Shown here: one piece after another, positions 16,336 to 26,223 of the stretch
Layout: every line of letters begins with the position of its first letter
How positions within the stretch are numbered: the stretch's first letter is position 1
Assembly (NCBI RefSeq): GCF_008042275.1
Contig: NZ_RDBK01000043.1
Span: 2,528,606 to 2,567,108, forward strand
Reading direction: 5' to 3'
Length of the DNA: 38,503 nucleotides
From: Streptomyces sp. OR43
Lineage (GTDB): Bacteria; Actinomycetota; Actinomycetes; Streptomycetales; Streptomycetaceae
The notes under the pieces: generated by a model
What the model saw: only the letters and a program-made list of their open reading frames with translations
Databases searched by the model: none
Told to the model about the DNA's origin: nothing
Program-made: the position numbers and the translations under genes

Positions 16336-16380
16336 ACGCGGGCCCGTACCCCCTGATCGGGGTACGGGCCCGCGTCTTTG
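16336..16380 (+). terminator. sucCD terminator (17-bp perfect stem)
   Basis: Arms 16336-16352 and 16359-16375 pair perfectly around a 6-nt loop and are followed by CTTT. It lies between convergent genes and can also serve the leftward XRE/sigma-like gene ending at 16435. Confidence 0.92.
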
Positions 16381-16434
16381 CGTACGGGGTGAGCCGGATC
16401 AGCCGGTCCGGGTCAGCCGTTCCGGCGTGCCGGA

Positions 16435-17898
16435 TCAGCCGGCCCGGGGGACCAGCCGGCCCGGACCACGCACCAGTTCACCGCCGAGCTTCTTCTGGAG
16501 CTTCTTGTCCTGCGGCGTGAGCTTCTGCGGACCACCGAGCGGAGGCACTCCCTCCACCCTTTGCGGAGGCGACTCGGGCGTCTCGTACTGCCTCGGGGCC
16601 GTCGCCAGGGTGATCAGCGTCAGACCGATCAGCAGCACGGTGAACGCGATGGCCGCCCGGGTCCAGAGCTGCGCCTTGCGCTCGCTGCCCGTCCGGATCA
16701 GATCCGGAACCGGGAGCGAGGAGGCCGGCTGGGTGAGAGCCAGTGCGCCGAGGTGTTCGCGCAGCAGCGCGGACTGCTCGGCAGGGGTCGGCGGCTCCGC
16801 GAGCTCGGGCAGCTGCTCGGCGACGGCGGCCCGGGCGTTCACCAGCCGCCCCGCTGCCGCCGGAGTGCTGGCCTCCGTCTCCGCCGCGGTCTCCGGCAGC
16901 CCCAGACCGACACCGTCGTGCAGCAGCAGGGTGCGGCGGTACGACGGCGGCAGGGCGAGCAGCGCGTCGAGCAGCGCGCGCGGGCCCGGCGCCTCGGGCG
17001 GCGGGTCCGGGTGGCGGTGCTCGCGGCGCAGCCGGTGCCACGGCGACATCGCGTGCTCGTAGGCGGCCGCCCGCACCCAGCCCACCGGATCGCGGTCCAC
17101 GGCGACCTCCGGCCAGCGCTGCCAGGCCAGCTCGAAGGCCTTGCCGACGGCTTCCCGGGAGAGGGCACGACGCCCTGTCAGCAGATAGGTCTGCCGGTAG
17201 AGCGCGGCGGCGGTGTGCCGGTACAGCGCGTCGAAGGCCTCGGCGGGGGAGAGCCCGGCGCCTTCGGCCACTCCGGATCCCTGCGCTTCGGCGGCCTCGG
17301 CCGCTTCGGATCCGTCAGTTCCGTTCGCGTCAGCTCCGTCCGCCGCATCGGCCTCGACGGTGTCGGTCGCGCGAGCGGCCTCGGCGGGCGCTGCGGGCAC
17401 GGGCGCGGGTGCCTGTGCCTGGGCCGGCGACGCCGGTGCGGCGGTGGTGCCGGGCTCGGTCGGGTCCATGGCGTCGCTCCCGGTGGCTTCGACGGGGGTC
17501 GGCGGAAGGGGCCCGGTCAAGGGCGTCACGGAAGGCTCTGCGGCCCTCGCGGTGCCGGGCGCGGCGGCGGCCCCGGGCCCCGCCTGCGCGGTTTCCGCCG
17601 GCCTGGCCCGGCTCGCGGCGGCGGCTCTCGGCGGGTTGTTCGGGGTGGCCGGCTTGACGGGGGAGGGGCGTGAGGTGGACCGCGTGCCGCCGGTCCCGAT
17701 CAGTCGCGCGTACACCTCGCGCTTGCGTCCGCGCGGGCTGGTACGGCCCGTCTCCCAGGCCCGGACCGTGGCCGGGGTGACCCCCACCGCCGCCGCGACC
17801 TGCGCTTCACTCAGCGACTTCGCCTCCCGCAGCCTGCGTCGCTCCTTGGGCGACGGGAGCGGAGGGGAGGCGGATGTGCCGGTCGTGCTCTGGGTCAT
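16435..17898 (-). CDS. XRE HTH / ECF sigma-like fusion with C-terminal membrane anchor
   Basis: A 487-residue protein with an unusual order. A Cro/C1-type HTH (about 18-67: LSEAQVAAAVGVTPATVRAW) is followed by an Ala/Pro/Glu linker (70-215). A sigma region-2-like segment (220-290: FDALYRHTAAALYRQ...GWVRAAAYEHA) and a region-4-like segment (307-360: LDALLALPPSYRRTLLLHDG) come next. One transmembrane helix (413-434) and a basic 50-residue tail end the protein. The ATG at 17898 follows GGGGAG at 5 nt; a longer in-frame start at 17961 has no ribosome site. It is divergent from the DUF6350 gene across an AT-rich promoter island. Whether it binds core polymerase is unknown. The sigma-4 part looks degenerate, so it may be a membrane-tethered transcription regulator instead. 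Confidence 0.8.
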   Translation of the reverse strand: MTQSTTGTSASPPLPSPKERRRLREAKSLSEAQVAAAVGVTPATVRAWETGRTSPRGRKREVYARLIGTGGTRSTSRPSPVKPATPNNPPRAAAASRARPAETAQAGPGAAAAPGTARAAEPSVTPLTGPLPPTPVEATGSDAMDPTEPGTTAAPASPAQAQAPAPVPAAPAEAARATDTVEADAADGADANGTDGSEAAEAAEAQGSGVAEGAGLSPAEAFDALYRHTAAALYRQTYLLTGRRALSREAVGKAFELAWQRWPEVAVDRDPVGWVRAAAYEHAMSPWHRLRREHRHPDPPPEAPGPRALLDALLALPPSYRRTLLLHDGVGLGLPETAAETEASTPAAAGRLVNARAAVAEQLPELAEPPTPAEQSALLREHLGALALTQPASSLPVPDLIRTGSERKAQLWTRAAIAFTVLLIGLTLITLATAPRQYETPESPPQRVEGVPPLGGPQKLTPQDKKLQKKLGGELVRGPGRLVPRAG

Positions 17899-17927
17899 GA
17901 GGGCTCCCCGACCAGCCTGCACTGGGT

Positions 17928-17954
17928 GAAAAAGTACATAAACGTATATTGAGC
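17928..17954. promoter_or_regulatory. AT-rich divergent promoter island
   Basis: This short stretch is strikingly A/T-rich for the window. It offers TATATT (17945-17950) as a plus-strand -10. On the minus strand TATGTA sits 15 nt after TTGTGT. Both neighbouring genes could start here. Exact promoters are not certain. Confidence 0.45.
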
Positions 17955-18014
17955 GACACAACGGCCATTCGCCCGTTACACGGATTAAGCGCGTGTCGTT
18001 GGGAGCATGACGGC

Positions 18015-19715
18015 GTGACCCAAATGACCGAACGCGGCCCGTCGTTGTCGGCAGAGCACGGACGGTCCGCCGTGCAGGCCCGGGCGCTGATGCGCGGGGC
18101 GCTCGCGGCGGGGCTGAGCCTGGGCTCCGTCGCCGTGCTCGTCGTGGTCCTGTGGATCAGTTCCCCGGACCCCGACAGCAGCCCGGGCGAGGCCTTCCAC
18201 GCCGCGGCCGGGCTCTGGCTGCTCGCGCACGGCGCCGAACTGATCAGGACCGACACCCTGACCGGCGCCCCGGCCCCCGTCGGCGTCGTTCCGCTGCTGC
18301 TCACCGTCCTGCCGGTCTGGCTGGTGCACCGGGCGGCCAGGGACGTGCTGGACCCCGAGGAAGGGCACGGCGCGCCCTCCGCCCAAGGCGCCTTCGCCCT
18401 GGTGACGGCGGGATACCTGCTGGTGGGGACAGCTGTGGCGCTCTACGCCCGGGGGTCCTCGCTCTCCGCGCGACCGCTGTCCCTGCTGTTCCCGGCGGCC
18501 CTCGTGGTGGCCGCCGCGGCCGCGGCCGGGGTGTGGACGGCCTCGGGGCGCCCGCTCGGACCGCCGCCCGCCTGGGCGCCGGTGCGGCTGCACGAGGCGA
18601 TGGCCCGCTCCCGGTTCGCGCGGCGCGCGGAGGCGGTGGGCCGGTCCGCCGCGGCCGGGGTCGCGGTCCTGCTGGGCGGCGGCGCGCTGGTGGCCGCGGC
18701 GGCGCTGGTGTTCCACGCGGAACCGGTCCAGGAGTCCTTCCTGCGGCTCTCCGGCGACTGGGCCGGGCGCTGCGCGGTGCTGCTGCTCGCGCTGGCGCTG
18801 GTGCCGAACGCGGCGGTGTGGGGTGCGGCGTACGGACTCGGTCCCGGTCTCGCGCTCGGTACGGCGTCCACGGCCACCCCGCTCGCCTTCACGGGAACCC
18901 CGTCGCTGCCTGACTTCCCGCTGCTGGCCGCGCTGCCGGCGCAGGGGCCGGGGACGTCCTTGACGTGGGCGGCCGCGGCGGTCCCGGTCGCGGCGGCGGT
19001 GACGGTGGCCTGGTTCACCGTACGGAGGGCGGCGCCCGCCCACGGTGACCGCGAGGAGGCGTGGAGCTTGCGGGAGACGGCCCTCACCACCGCACTGGCG
19101 GCGGCCGGATGCGGTATCGGCGCGGCCCTGCTGGCAGCGGCGGCCGGCGGGCCGCTCGGGACCCACGCACTGGCACGGTTCGGTCCCGTGTGGTGGCTCA
19201 CCGGAGCGGCGGCCCTCGTGTGGACGGGGGCGCTCGCCGTCCCGGTGGCGCTCCTGCTGAGGGCCTGGCGACTGCGGGGCCGTACGCCGGCGGAGGCGGA
19301 TGCGGCGGACGAGGCACCGCACGCTACGGGCACGGCGCGGAACGGGGATGACGTGGAGGGCGAGCGGCGGAAGGCGCGGCGCACGTGGTGGCCGGAGCGC
19401 GGCGGCCGGCCGGAGGAACCGGGGGCGGACGCGGCTCCCGTCCCCGTGCCCCGCCCGGCCGGTCATCACCCGGCCGAGGCGGACGACGAGTTCGAGGCGT
19501 ACGACTTCCTGCCGACCGACCCCTGGCACGCGAAGGCATCGACCGCACCGGCAACATCGACCGCACCGGCAACATCGACCGCACCGGCAACACCGTCCGC
19601 ATCAGCCGCGCCGCCCGCCGGCTCCGACTCCGTACCGGGCACGGACCCCGTACCGGGCACGGACCCCGCACCGGCCGCGCCGCTCGGCACGGCCGGTCCG
19701 CAGGACGCCGGCTAG
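18015..19715 (+). CDS. DUF6350 multi-pass membrane protein
   Basis: A 566-residue integral membrane protein. About ten hydrophobic segments occupy residues 25-416. A 150-residue hydrophilic tail with Thr-Ala-Pro-Ala and Pro-Gly-Thr-Asp repeats follows. The GTG at 18015 is preferred over the ATG at 18024 because GGGAG (18001-18005) precedes it. The family sits just upstream of purN-purH in many Streptomyces and is sometimes annotated as a PerM-like cell-division protein, but no function is established to my knowledge. The stop TAG shares CTAG with the stop of the opposing gene. Transport or division roles are guesses. Confidence 0.85.
   Translation: MTQMTERGPSLSAEHGRSAVQARALMRGALAAGLSLGSVAVLVVVLWISSPDPDSSPGEAFHAAAGLWLLAHGAELIRTDTLTGAPAPVGVVPLLLTVLPVWLVHRAARDVLDPEEGHGAPSAQGAFALVTAGYLLVGTAVALYARGSSLSARPLSLLFPAALVVAAAAAAGVWTASGRPLGPPPAWAPVRLHEAMARSRFARRAEAVGRSAAAGVAVLLGGGALVAAAALVFHAEPVQESFLRLSGDWAGRCAVLLLALALVPNAAVWGAAYGLGPGLALGTASTATPLAFTGTPSLPDFPLLAALPAQGPGTSLTWAAAAVPVAAAVTVAWFTVRRAAPAHGDREEAWSLRETALTTALAAAGCGIGAALLAAAAGGPLGTHALARFGPVWWLTGAAALVWTGALAVPVALLLRAWRLRGRTPAEADAADEAPHATGTARNGDDVEGERRKARRTWWPERGGRPEEPGADAAPVPVPRPAGHHPAEADDEFEAYDFLPTDPWHAKASTAPATSTAPATSTAPATPSASAAPPAGSDSVPGTDPVPGTDPAPAAPLGTAGPQDAG
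19538..19667 (+). repeat. Two 18-bp in-frame tandem repeats in the DUF6350 tail
   Basis: An 18-bp unit is repeated three times at 19538-19591 (STAPAT-type peptide). A different 18-bp unit occurs twice at 19632-19667 (VPGTDP). Both extend a disordered tail. Confidence 0.9.
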
Positions 19716-20677
19716 TTCTTGACCCCGAAGAGGGGTTCCAGCGGCTTCGGAAGCAGATCGTTGCAGGTCAGCTGGCCCGACTTGGTGAGAGCGTCGTTCA
19801 CGCAGGTGTAGTAGTCGCGGTAGACCAGCTGCACTGTGAACGACGTCGCGACGATCAACAGGGCGATCAGCCCCGTCACCAGACCACTGACCGCCGCCGT
19901 CGTCTGCTGGCGGCTGCCGCGCTGGAGGTAGTTCGTGCCCTGCGGAGCCGCCGCGGCCGTGGACCCGGTGACGGGCCTCGGCGCGGACGGGGCGTCGTGG
20001 CCCTGCGCCGCGGCGGTCGTGCCGGGAGCCCCGGCGGGACCGCCCGCCTCGCCCGGAGCCGTCGGCTTGGCCCGGAGCGCGCTGATCGACCAGTAGGTCG
20101 CGAGCGCGCCGAGCAGCAGCGCGATCTCCGGGAAGTCGAAGAGCGCGAAGAAGAAGGCCCACATGCCGGAGAGCAGCGAGTAACGCGCCCGGCGCTGCAC
20201 CGGGTCGGTCGGGTCCCAGCGCAGGCCGCCGCGGGGGCTCTCGGGGCCGCCCTGGCCGTTCGTTCCGCCGGGTCCGGTGGGCCGGCCGCCGAAGTTGCCG
20301 TTCTGGCGCCCCGGCTGGTGGCTGCTCCACTGGCTGCCCCAGACGGGCCGGTTGTCGGAGGACCCGCCCTCCGGCGCGTCCCCGGACGCGCCGTCGTCCT
20401 CGCCGTGCGTACCGCCGTTGGCCTGGTGGCGCGGCTGCCACGGCTGGTCGGGGCGGTCCTCGGGCGGCGGGGCGAACGGGTTGTCGTCCTGCGGGCCGGA
20501 GGACCCGGCCGGCGAGGAGGAGGACGAAGGAGAGGAGGACGAGGGCGGAGAGGAGGACGAGGGAGAAGAAGAGGACGAGGAGGAGCCCGGCGTGCCGGAC
20601 TGGCGCTCCCGCATCAGCAGTGAGGACCGCTCGGGCAGCGGATGGCGGAAGGCGGTGCGGCGGCGTCGGTCCGGCAT
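19712..20677 (-). CDS. Ser-rich two-helix membrane protein
   Basis: A 321-residue protein. A polyserine/proline tract (31-58) is followed by a Gly/Asn/Gln/Pro-rich cytoplasmic region with DNPFAPPPEDRPDQPW. One long hydrophobic hairpin (about 165-205: MWAFFFALFDFPEIALLLGALATYWSIS split by a Pro) and a second membrane segment (about 258-285) come next. The tail has two cysteines (YYTCVNDALTKSGQLTCND). The ATG at 20677 is used; an internal ATG at residue 22 (MRERQSGTPG) is a credible alternative. It is convergent with the DUF6350 gene, sharing the last 4 bp. I do not know its function. Confidence 0.8.
   Translation of the reverse strand: MPDRRRRTAFRHPLPERSSLLMRERQSGTPGSSSSSSSPSSSSPPSSSSPSSSSSPAGSSGPQDDNPFAPPPEDRPDQPWQPRHQANGGTHGEDDGASGDAPEGGSSDNRPVWGSQWSSHQPGRQNGNFGGRPTGPGGTNGQGGPESPRGGLRWDPTDPVQRRARYSLLSGMWAFFFALFDFPEIALLLGALATYWSISALRAKPTAPGEAGGPAGAPGTTAAAQGHDAPSAPRPVTGSTAAAAPQGTNYLQRGSRQQTTAAVSGLVTGLIALLIVATSFTVQLVYRDYYTCVNDALTKSGQLTCNDLLPKPLEPLFGVKN
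20514..20585 (+). repeat. Purine-rich tract encoding polyserine on the other strand
   Basis: About 72 bases of plus strand contain only five pyrimidines, all C, in GAG/GAC-like trinucleotide runs. On the minus strand they encode the serine run. Such tracts are slippage-prone and can form triplexes. Confidence 0.8.
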
Positions 20678-21042
20678 ATGGTGAACGTCTTCCCCATCTC
20701 GTCATGTCCGCCCGTTGGACGGTTCGCTGTCCCCTGACGCTACCCTCCGGCGAGGAGGGGCCGAAAGCTGGGCGTACAGGCACGGTGGCCGAGAGCTGTC
20801 ATCCGGGCCGCCCGCCCCTGCCGGGCCCGCGGCCACCGGCCCTCCACCCCCGTCAGACAAGGCCCTCCCGAGGTGCCGGTATCGTTGCTGACGGTCGGCT
20901 CGTTCGTAGAGTTCCCCGTATCGGGAAGCGTGATTCTTTCGTACGACCGTACAAACAGCATGGCCGTCGTGCCGCCGGTCCCGCAATGCGGCGGGTGGTG
21001 CGGCCGTTTCGAACCGCTCCGCACGCGAGAAAGGGCCCAGCC
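20678..21042 (+). promoter_or_regulatory. purN upstream region
   Basis: A 365-bp gap between the divergent Ser-rich membrane protein and purN; no gene seen. TTGCTG (20885-20890) and TAGAGT (20907-20912), 16 bp apart, are a plausible vegetative promoter for purNH. An imperfect palindrome, TTTCGTACG-AC-CGTACAAAC, follows at 20937-20956 (7 of 9 positions paired), in the position of an operator. It does not match the Bacillus PurBox. GAAAGGG near 21029 is the purN ribosome site. Confidence 0.45.
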
Positions 21043-21685
21043 GTGGCCTCCCCGCTCTCCTCCGCCGGACCCGCCCGCCTGGTCGTCCTGGTCTCCGGCT
21101 CCGGTACGAACCTCCAAGCCCTGCTCGACGCGATCGGCGACGACCCCGAGGGGTACGGCGCCCGGATCGTCGCGGTCGGTGCGGACCGTGACCACATCGC
21201 CGGGCTGGAGCGGGCCGAGCGGGCCGGGCTGCCCACCTTCGTGTGCCGGGTCAAGGACTACGGATCGCGCGAGGAATGGGACGCGGCGCTCGCCGCCGCC
21301 ACCGCGGAGCACCGCCCGGACCTCGTCGTCTCCGCCGGGTTCATGAAGATCGTGGGCAAGGAGTTCCTCGCCGGGTTCGGCGGCCGGTTCATCAACACCC
21401 ACCCCGCCCTGCTCCCCAGCTTTCCCGGGGCCCACGGTGTGCGCGACGCGCTCGCGTACGGCGTGAAGGTCGCCGGGTGCACCGTCCACTTCGTCGACGA
21501 CGGTGTCGACACCGGTCCGATCATCGCGCAGGGCGTGGTCGAGGTGACCGAAGAGGACACCCCGGAGGGCGAAGCGGCCCTCCACGAACGCATCAAGGAA
21601 GTCGAGCGCAAGCTGCTCGTCGAGGCCGTGGGGCGGCTCGCCCGTGACGGCTATCGCATTGAGGGACGAAAGGTTCATCTCGGTC

Positions 21686-21699
<14 letters not shown>
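21043..21699 (+). CDS. purN: Phosphoribosylglycinamide formyltransferase
   Basis: A 218-residue 10-formyl-THF-dependent GAR transformylase, third step of purine synthesis. LVSGSGTNLQALLDAI (17-32) is the phosphate-binding N-terminus. The catalytic set Asn118, His120 and Asp156 lies in FINTHPALLPSFPG and DDGVDTGPI, with the same 36-residue His-Asp spacing as the E. coli enzyme. The GTG at 21043 has GAAAGGG upstream, and homology starts here. The longer frame upstream is rejected. It overlaps purH by 14 bp, indicating coupling, and uses formyl-THF that folD (24154) helps supply. Confidence 0.98.
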
Positions 21700-23239
<1,540 letters not shown>

Positions 23240-23246
23240 CCTCATG

Positions 23247-23295
23247 ACGAAGGGCCGTAACCCGACGCGATGCGCGTCGGGTTACGGCCCTTCGT
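23247..23295 (+). terminator. purNH terminator (23-bp perfect stem)
   Basis: Arms 23247-23269 and 23273-23295 pair perfectly around a 3-nt loop. There is no T run, as is usual in Streptomyces. It lies between convergent purH and the RDD gene and probably stops both. Confidence 0.93.
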
Positions 23296-23312
23296 GTGTG
23301 TCCGCGTCTGGA

Positions 23313-23924
23313 TCAGACGGACTTGACGACCACGCTGGAGCAGATCTTGTCCGCGAACGTCTGCTTCTTCGCGTCCCAGATCGGCCACAGCCAGCCGAGG
23401 TAGCAGGCCAGGCTGTCCAGGAAGTGGGCGATGTAGCGGACGAACGCCATGCCGAAGCCGAGCGGCTGACCGTCAGCCTCGCGCAGCACGCGGATGTTGA
23501 CCGCCTTCTTGCCGATCCACTGACCGGTCGTGCCCTCCTTGTACAGCTTGAAGAGGCCGAGCCCGATACCGATGATGACGCCGACGAAGACGAGGGCGCT
23601 GCCCGCGCCGCCGCCCACGCCTGCGCCGATGCCGACGAGGATGCCGTACGGAACGGAGATCACGATGCCGTCGATCAGCATGGCCGCGACCCGGCTCCAC
23701 CAGCCGGCGAAGGCGGGCATGCCGCCGTAGCCGGGCTGCGGGTAGCCGCCGCCCTGGCCGTAGGGCTGGACCGGCGGGGCCTGCGGGTAGCCGTAACCCG
23801 GCTGACCCTGCGGCGGGACGCCCTGGGGGGCCTGCTGCGGGTAGCCGTAACCGGGCTGGCCCTGCGGCGGCTGGCCGGGCTGCTGCCCGTAGGGGTTGTT
23901 CGGGTTCGGGTCGCCGAAGCTCAT
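23313..23924 (-). CDS. RDD-family membrane protein
   Basis: A 203-residue protein. The first 70 residues are Pro/Gln/Gly/Tyr-rich with two near-identical QPGYGYPQ units. The RDD domain follows: GWWSRVAAMLIDGIVI (Arg and Asp of the family name), a hydrophobic hairpin, GQWIGKKAVNIRVLR, then the third helix and IWDAKKQTFADKI. Three membrane segments are expected. RDD proteins include transporters and antiporter-like proteins, but the role here is unknown. The ATG at 23924 has GGAGGAAC at 8 nt. Convergent with purH and divergent from folD. Confidence 0.92.
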   Translation of the reverse strand: MSFGDPNPNNPYGQQPGQPPQGQPGYGYPQQAPQGVPPQGQPGYGYPQAPPVQPYGQGGGYPQPGYGGMPAFAGWWSRVAAMLIDGIVISVPYGILVGIGAGVGGGAGSALVFVGVIIGIGLGLFKLYKEGTTGQWIGKKAVNIRVLREADGQPLGFGMAFVRYIAHFLDSLACYLGWLWPIWDAKKQTFADKICSSVVVKSV

Positions 23925-24032
23925 CTGGGGCGTTCCTCCAACGGGATGTACGGGGACGAATGCGGCCGCGCGGAGGAAGAAAACATCAGCGGTCCGCCCC
24001 CCGGATACTTCTGCGGCACTGCGGCCTTCATC

Positions 24033-24059
24033 GTTATAAGCGGGAAGTAAGTTTGTCCA
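24033..24059 (-). promoter_or_regulatory. Candidate promoter for the RDD gene
   Basis: The minus strand shows TGGACA (24059-24054), 15 bp, then TATAAC (24038-24033). TGTCCA recurs on the plus strand at 24077-24082 and 24095-24100, giving three similar hexamers roughly every 20 bp. Confidence 0.35.
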
Positions 24060-24116
24060 GTCGCTGCCCGAGAAGTTGTCCAAGTGCAACCTTGTGTCCA
24101 CGTGCGGTATCTGCAA

Positions 24117-24153
24117 TTGGTCCCCGGGCGGGGTCATCCGCGAGTATGGGGAC
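24117..24153 (+). promoter_or_regulatory. Possible leaderless promoter of folD
   Basis: TTGGTC (24117-24122) and GAGTAT (24142-24147) are 19 bp apart. The folD ATG begins 6 nt after the second hexamer. There is no good Shine-Dalgarno. A weak candidate. Confidence 0.25.
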
Positions 24154-25023
24154 ATGACTGCCCAGATTCTCGATGGCAAGGCCACCGCAGCCGCGATCAA
24201 GTCCGATCTCACCGTCCGCGTGGCGGCCCTCAAGGCCCGGGGTATCACCCCCGGCCTGGGAACCCTGCTCGTCGGGGACGACCCGGGCAGCAGGTGGTAC
24301 GTGAACGGCAAGCACAAGGACTGCGCCCAGGTCGGTATCGGCTCCATCCAGCGCGAACTCCCCGACACCGCCACGCAGGAGGAGATCGAGGACGTCGTCC
24401 GCGAGCTCAACGCCGATCCCGCGTGCACCGGTTACATCGTGCAGCTGCCCCTGCCCAAGGGCATCGACACCAACCGCGTCCTGGAACTCATGGACCCGGC
24501 CAAGGACGCCGACGGTCTGCACCCGATGAGCCTGGGCCGGCTCGTGCTCAACGAGCAGGGCCCGCTGCCCTGCACCCCGCAGGGCGTCGTGCAGCTGCTC
24601 CGCCACCACGGGGTCGAGATCAACGGCGCGCACGTCGTGGTCGTCGGACGCGGCGTCACGATCGGCCGGTCGATCCCGCTGCTGCTGACCCGCAAGTCCG
24701 AGAACGCCACGGTGACCCAGTGCCACACCGGTACCCGTGACCTCTCCTCCCACCTCCGCCAGGCCGACATCATCGTCGCCGCCGCGGGAGTGCCGCACAT
24801 CATCAAGCCCGAGGACGTGAAGCCGGGTGCGGCCGTGCTCGACGTCGGCGTCAGCCGCGACGAGAACGGCAAGATCGTCGGCGACGTCCACCCCGGCGTG
24901 GCCGAGGTCGCCGCCTGGATCTCGCCGAACCCGGGCGGTGTCGGCCCGATGACCCGCGCGCAGTTGCTCGTCAACGTGGTCGAGGCGGCCGAGCACGCCG
25001 CCGACGCCGCAGACGCCGTCTGA
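24154..25023 (+). CDS. folD: Bifunctional methylene-THF dehydrogenase / methenyl-THF cyclohydrolase
   Basis: A 289-residue NADP-dependent enzyme interconverting 5,10-methylene- and 10-formyl-THF, the donor used by PurN and PurH. Catalytic Tyr49 and Lys53 are in SRWYVNGKHKDC. YIVQLPLPKGID, KDADGLHP, VVVGRGVTIGRS and the C-terminal PNPGGVGPMTRAQLL are family motifs. The ATG at 24154 matches the usual N-terminus MTAQILDGK. An upstream in-frame start at 24076 adds a Cys-rich leader unlike homologues and is rejected. DUF3017 follows after 20 bp with its own ribosome site. Confidence 0.97.
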   Translation: MTAQILDGKATAAAIKSDLTVRVAALKARGITPGLGTLLVGDDPGSRWYVNGKHKDCAQVGIGSIQRELPDTATQEEIEDVVRELNADPACTGYIVQLPLPKGIDTNRVLELMDPAKDADGLHPMSLGRLVLNEQGPLPCTPQGVVQLLRHHGVEINGAHVVVVGRGVTIGRSIPLLLTRKSENATVTQCHTGTRDLSSHLRQADIIVAAAGVPHIIKPEDVKPGAAVLDVGVSRDENGKIVGDVHPGVAEVAAWISPNPGGVGPMTRAQLLVNVVEAAEHAADAADAV

Positions 25024-25043
25024 TCCGATCCGGAAGGAACCCC

Positions 25044-25694
25044 ATGGGTGCTGGTACGAGTCCGGCCGACCGGGCCGCCTCGGCGACCGGGCCGGCCGAC
25101 GGGCAGGCCGAGGGCGCGGCCGGAGCGCCCGCGCCGGATGCGGTCGACGGCCCCGCGGCAGTCGTGGCCGACGACTCGGCGGGCGACACGGCAGTCGTGG
25201 CCGACGCGGCCGACAGCCCCGCGGAGGCCCCGGACGTCCGCACCGGCAGCCACCCGGAGACCGGCGCCGCCGCGACCCCCGCGACCGCGTCGGCGCGCCG
25301 GTCGCGGCGCTTCCCGTCGTTCACCCGGGACACCGCGCGTCCCGAGGGCGGCGGCCGGGCGGCGGGCGGGGACGCCCCCGCGCCCGCCCGTCAGTGGCCG
25401 CTGCTCGCCGTGCTCTGCACGGCCGGGGCCGGTCTGCTGATCGTGGCCGCCGACCCCTTCGACGAGGCCTTCCGGATCGGCACGATCCTGATCGGCGTGG
25501 CGCTCGTCGGGGGCGCGGTCCTGCGTCTGGTGGTGCCTTCGGTGGGCATGCTCGCGGTGCGTTCCCGCTTCACCGACCTGGTGACGTACGGACTGCTGGG
25601 CGTCCTCATCGTGATGCTGTCGCTCATGGCGCAGCCCAAGCCGTGGCTGGACATCCCGGTCCTGGAGGACGCGGTCCACTTCGCGATCCGCTGA
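25044..25694 (+). CDS. DUF3017 membrane protein
   Basis: A 216-residue protein downstream of folD, with GGAAGGAA before the ATG. The first 115 residues are disordered, Ala/Asp/Pro-rich, and end in a basic patch (SARRSRRF). The DUF3017 core at about 117-215 has three membrane segments (PLLAVLCTAGAGLLIVAA; TILIGVALVGGAVLRLVV; LVTYGLLGVLIVMLSLMA). The family is almost confined to actinobacteria and usually sits next to folD. The function is unknown, and linkage with folate metabolism is only positional. Confidence 0.9.
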   Translation: MGAGTSPADRAASATGPADGQAEGAAGAPAPDAVDGPAAVVADDSAGDTAVVADAADSPAEAPDVRTGSHPETGAAATPATASARRSRRFPSFTRDTARPEGGGRAAGGDAPAPARQWPLLAVLCTAGAGLLIVAADPFDEAFRIGTILIGVALVGGAVLRLVVPSVGMLAVRSRFTDLVTYGLLGVLIVMLSLMAQPKPWLDIPVLEDAVHFAIR

Positions 25695-25797
25695 GGCCGT
25701 GCCCGCTGGGCGTGCTCCGTCAGGCCGTGCCTGCCGGCAGGTCTCTGCAAGGCCGTGCCCGCTGGGCGGTGACCCTCAGGCCGTGCGCCGTGCGCCG
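25694..25797 (+). repeat. Dispersed AGGCCGTGC repeats after folD-DUF3017
   Basis: AGGCCGTGC recurs at 25694, 25722, 25750 and 25778, exactly 28 bp apart. The first and third copies extend as AGGCCGTGCCCGCTGGGCG. They begin at the DUF3017 stop codon. The regular spacing suggests a decayed 28-bp tandem repeat. Confidence 0.8.
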
Positions 25798-26223
25798 TGC
25801 CCATGGGGCGGTGTCCGTCCCCTCCCCCGAGAAGGGACGGACACCATGGACGAGGCGCACCGGGGCGAAACGCTCCGGAAAGTGGCGAGTTGAGCGGCCT
25901 TGCCCCGTCCTGACTCCAGCCTTGTCGACGGGGATCAAGGGTTCAAGGGATGGCTGTGGCCTGTGGCACGGAAGTGACCATTCCGCCACGGTGTGATCGC
26001 TCGGCAACGGTGGCACACTGGCCCGGTCGCCACGGCGGGGGCGTGCGAAGGCGCGCCCGGCCGCCTGAGTGCCACCGTGCGCTCCTTTCCCAGGAACTGG
26101 CAGTCAGCGTTCGCGCATCTACCTGGGTAGTCCGGAACGGAAGACCACCGGTTTCGGGCAGGGGGGCAGGCCGTGCGCGGCGCAGCGGAAGCCCGTAGGC
26201 AAGTGGGGGGAAGTGGGGAAGTA
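25695..26223. other. 529-bp gap before the XRE/DUF2690 gene
   Basis: No gene is supported. The left third holds the 28-bp-spaced repeats and a hairpin (25810-25845). The rest has no clear promoter. GGGGAAG directly before 26224 is the ribosome site of the next gene. Short frames here lack the codon pattern of the flanking genes. Confidence 0.5.
25810..25845 (+). terminator. Probable terminator after folD-DUF3017
   Basis: Twelve-base arms 25810-25821 and 25834-25845 pair perfectly around a 12-nt pyrimidine-rich loop. CCATGG occurs on both flanks (25801-25806, 25844-25849). No T run. Confidence 0.6.

Noticed and set aside
25964..26030. Sigma-54-like TGGCAC boxes
   Set aside because: TGGCAC occurs at 25964 and 26021, but without the TTGC element at the right spacing, and streptomycetes lack RpoN.
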